Shown one piece after another: positions 63,201 to 64,000 of a DNA stretch of 64,000 nt. Both the position numbers and the translations under genes were made by a program. Below the pieces are notes generated by a model that ran no database searches, had not been told where the DNA came from, and worked only from the letters and a program-made list of their open reading frames with translations. Positions within the stretch are counted from its first letter, which is position 1. Each line of letters opens with the position of its first letter. This DNA is from Nitzschia sp. pyKryTriq1 (lineage: Eukaryota; Bacillariophyta; Bacillariophyceae; Bacillariales; Bacillariaceae). The stretch lies in assembly GCA_956465555.1 (NCBI GenBank), contig OY101121.1, forward strand, positions 268,222 through 332,221, in the 5' to 3' direction.

Positions 63201-63988
63201 AGTTGGAAATCTTGGTAGTACGAAAAGAAGGCCATGGTCCTATTGTGATGTGCAGAGTCGATGGCGCATGGCTCCCAGGATTCTTGATCTGTCCCCTCAC
63301 CACGTGGATAGGTACATGCTGAATTCGATCCGGGCCACGCCCAAGAATGTTGCTGCCCCGCGAATGGGCCGTTCAGGTAGGAGCCATATACCATGTCTTT
63401 TTCTTCGGCAAATAGCACGGGAGCATCGGCGGGATGTGGATCGCAGACTGGTGCTCCTGTTGGTTTGAAGGATGGTTCTTGGCTGGGCATCGATGTTGGA
63501 TCCGACGACGGCTCCAGAGATGGGGCGGACGGCGAAGTAGTGACATCATCATTGTTGTTTGGGACCACGCAACATTTCTCTTCACATATCATGTTGCTTT
63601 CGCATTCATCATCCTTCTTACATTGGAGGGAAGAATCTTCGCACTTTTTCTTTTTCCTTTTCATTTTCCCCTTGTTGTCTGTTCCGGTAGATTCTTCTTG
63701 TTCCTGCTTGGGAGCAGGTTGAAGTGAAGGTGCATTGGAAGGCTCCTCTGGAGAAGAATCCTTATTGGTACCCATTTTTTTATTCATTCCGAGATGTCGT
63801 GCTCCGTTGTTGTGGTCCTCCGAGGATCCCGCTACTAGTAGTAGTAGCAAAGCCTCCTCTGGTGTTTGCCCAGAAGAAGAGCCAATCTCCTCTTTATTCG
63901 ACCCTCGTCGCAAGCCTCTCAAGAAGGCATGGTTGCCGAGGATTTGACTTAGGATAAGGATGAACGAAATCGAAAGGCTGTTCTTCAT
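60296..63988 (-). CDS. Large secreted protein with PSxxPS linker, function unknown
   Basis: 1,230 residues, single exon. Signal peptide (SLSISFILILSQILGNHA, then FLRGLRR), a disordered Ser/Lys-rich region, a Cys-rich patch (CEDSSLQCKKDDECESNMICEEKCC cluster, about 110-140), and a Ser/Pro/Thr linker (APSLEPSSDPTSMPSQEPS) of the type common in diatom cell-surface proteins. The remaining 1,050 residues look globular and beta-rich with scattered Cys pairs and Asn-X-Ser/Thr sites, and end in a hydrophobic ASSIIIL that might be a weak anchor. I recognise no catalytic family; a cell-wall, adhesion or carbohydrate-binding role is plausible. The NHA|F junction resembles a plastid motif, but the following sequence argues for secretion. 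Start at the only ATG that opens a signal peptide. Confidence 0.75.
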   Translation of the reverse strand: MKNSLSISFILILSQILGNHAFLRGLRRGSNKEEIGSSSGQTPEEALLLLLVAGSSEDHNNGARHLGMNKKMGTNKDSSPEEPSNAPSLQPAPKQEQEESTGTDNKGKMKRKKKKCEDSSLQCKKDDECESNMICEEKCCVVPNNNDDVTTSPSAPSLEPSSDPTSMPSQEPSFKPTGAPVCDPHPADAPVLFAEEKDMVYGSYLNGPFAGQQHSWAWPGSNSACTYPRGEGTDQESWEPCAIDSAHHNRTMAFFSYYQDFQLELDNGMLGSMKLGTNAYSCIDEAFSFFPAGNNGVACTAPPDTSSSSDGGYGVRLVKSGRYLHHWYFQSLTCDETSTVRMELKVTPDCIEAYLISENGSPVQWMVHGVSSGLSSGYAALSYCVHCDEGQQWDASFSDCRIVETPVQDDCCMLGVNMCGSTGPTKDCSVPIVSPHSSDMTFTIDESPPVNWMEGETKLVIRRFHHFAWSGWTSFMCVGNTTHSGDGLAGVWPPVGTSLTSSCLTDAGINQTLVAQGAFVRSGGHDGSCPDGSVAVKLSLASNVIRPFENSGDRGTQSSCTLNVNYDNAVIVPSALAIRGDGHNILVKVPQYSADMLVNDEVTVRAMNAAVATTEDSGWRKLKLEFHIDGPTGVTGIGAFLQDPDTKLPLGIHVQMSKNWHSRPEDRQLYDSSWWTGVVHVRVPPSSTTSFQLVIVSQYFGPLHGVSHSQLSLVGWGTNGLWEEVGLGSNGESITYEPDPHHRRNTILDTRPFLTCRESVTGPCGGDPDQTGWTDNHGGSDWLSATTHDGFYQYLVNNTALHQMNGPRLTNATYAASTVDGNWHVQRTASTWSTDATVKHLHSFEYTVQQDIVGNPYKRFSLFMLGTDNYNYMEEPHFVQGIGSASASDSKTYAELNPTGTVGKFQYFPDYIHAEAPAGCGQPEQVSDSSSCWFGMLTPAGSQEKHEAHRGLIVRNFKARLNGIEWPPAAGSTTTDTESPFTYSILRNREDTPARLTLEVSLPTWFLRGLADGTAQFLKDDYIRGDIEQLLPPRESAVYYGDSQRLRSWYTSADVASDYSNAWNIVALEAQRGDDLRVNVLEGSLERKYPPRIHVATSSSSTDNTARFNLDTIANDWPGVVPISITGVQAPDFVFGGVTPSSTAAIASTHRLYRWNETDAAWQVFGILEVGGKADFQLDREVSDGSFTFTYSLRLEFDNVQTCEQFAFGSAPPAGNTPNGGCAASSIIIL

Positions 63989-64000
63989 GGTGGTTTCTTT

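Noticed and set aside
60296-63988. Plastid targeting of the large secreted protein from its NHA|F junction
   Set aside because: The region after the junction runs into Ser/Pro/Thr linkers and Cys-rich, glycosylation-site-bearing sequence typical of cell-surface proteins.

Overview
This window looks like nuclear DNA of a raphid pennate diatom. The basis: (i) short GT-AG introns (51-173 nt) in otherwise compact genes; (ii) a cytochrome-b5 front-end desaturase that resembles, from memory, the Phaeodactylum tricornutum delta-6 enzyme from its first residues; (iii) several proteins whose signal peptide is followed at the predicted cleavage site by Phe (ASA|F, ADA|F, VDA|F), the stramenopile bipartite plastid presequence; and (iv) PSxxPS-type linkers in a large secreted protein. 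No rRNA, recognisable tRNA, CRISPR array or intact transposon was seen. Exons are full of in-frame triplet runs (Asn, Asp, Gln, His, Ser, Thr), and intergenic DNA is rich in TAC/GTA microsatellites.

Region by region. 0-4 kb: a divergent pair of AAAP amino-acid transporters (the first runs off the left edge). 4-8 kb: a 1,422-aa PDZ-PX-VPS9 protein, a predicted Rab5-type GEF. 8.8-13 kb: an NXPE/SGNH-like membrane protein and a two-exon membrane SDR. 13-17.3 kb: an acidic tail-anchored protein and the delta-6-type desaturase. 17.4-24.1 kb: a hybrid PAS histidine kinase and an MRG15/Eaf3-like chromatin protein. 25.9-28.5 kb: an unusual GT47-GT31 glycosyltransferase fusion. 29.5-33.8 kb: a SulP/STAS transporter and a bestrophin-like channel, convergent. 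34.7-38.3 kb: an unknown two-TM protein and a DUF676 lipase. 39.4-49.4 kb: a run in which five of six genes carry plastid-type presequences (HI0933 flavoprotein, PDZ protein, S1/OB protein, CGPC thioredoxin, gamma-glutamylcyclotransferase-like; the exception is a Kelch protein). 49.8-51.0 kb: two adjacent minisatellites, a 48-bp array with higher-order structure and a 41-bp array. 51.3-52.5 kb: a secreted DUF3105/TP53I13-like protein. 52.7-60.2 kb: a rearranged, duplicated zone. 60.3-64 kb: a large secreted protein.

The most interesting locus is 55.4-58.2 kb: a cellular RNA-dependent RNA polymerase (RNA-silencing type) with an intact DLDGD catalytic motif, a Tudor-like N-terminal domain, and two chromodomain-like modules apparently inserted inside the polymerase after the catalytic motif. 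If real, one polypeptide would join small-RNA amplification to reading of methylated histones. The frame is broken by one extra base in an A5 run. The gene sits between two decayed copies of another gene; one copy, after correcting a similar C6 frameshift, reads into a GLDAEW segment reminiscent of DEDD 3'-5' exonucleases (WRN/Mut-7 type), and the other has a DUF3105 fragment fused to its 3' end. Intron boundaries, frameshifts and domain calls were read by eye from the sequence; no database search was run.
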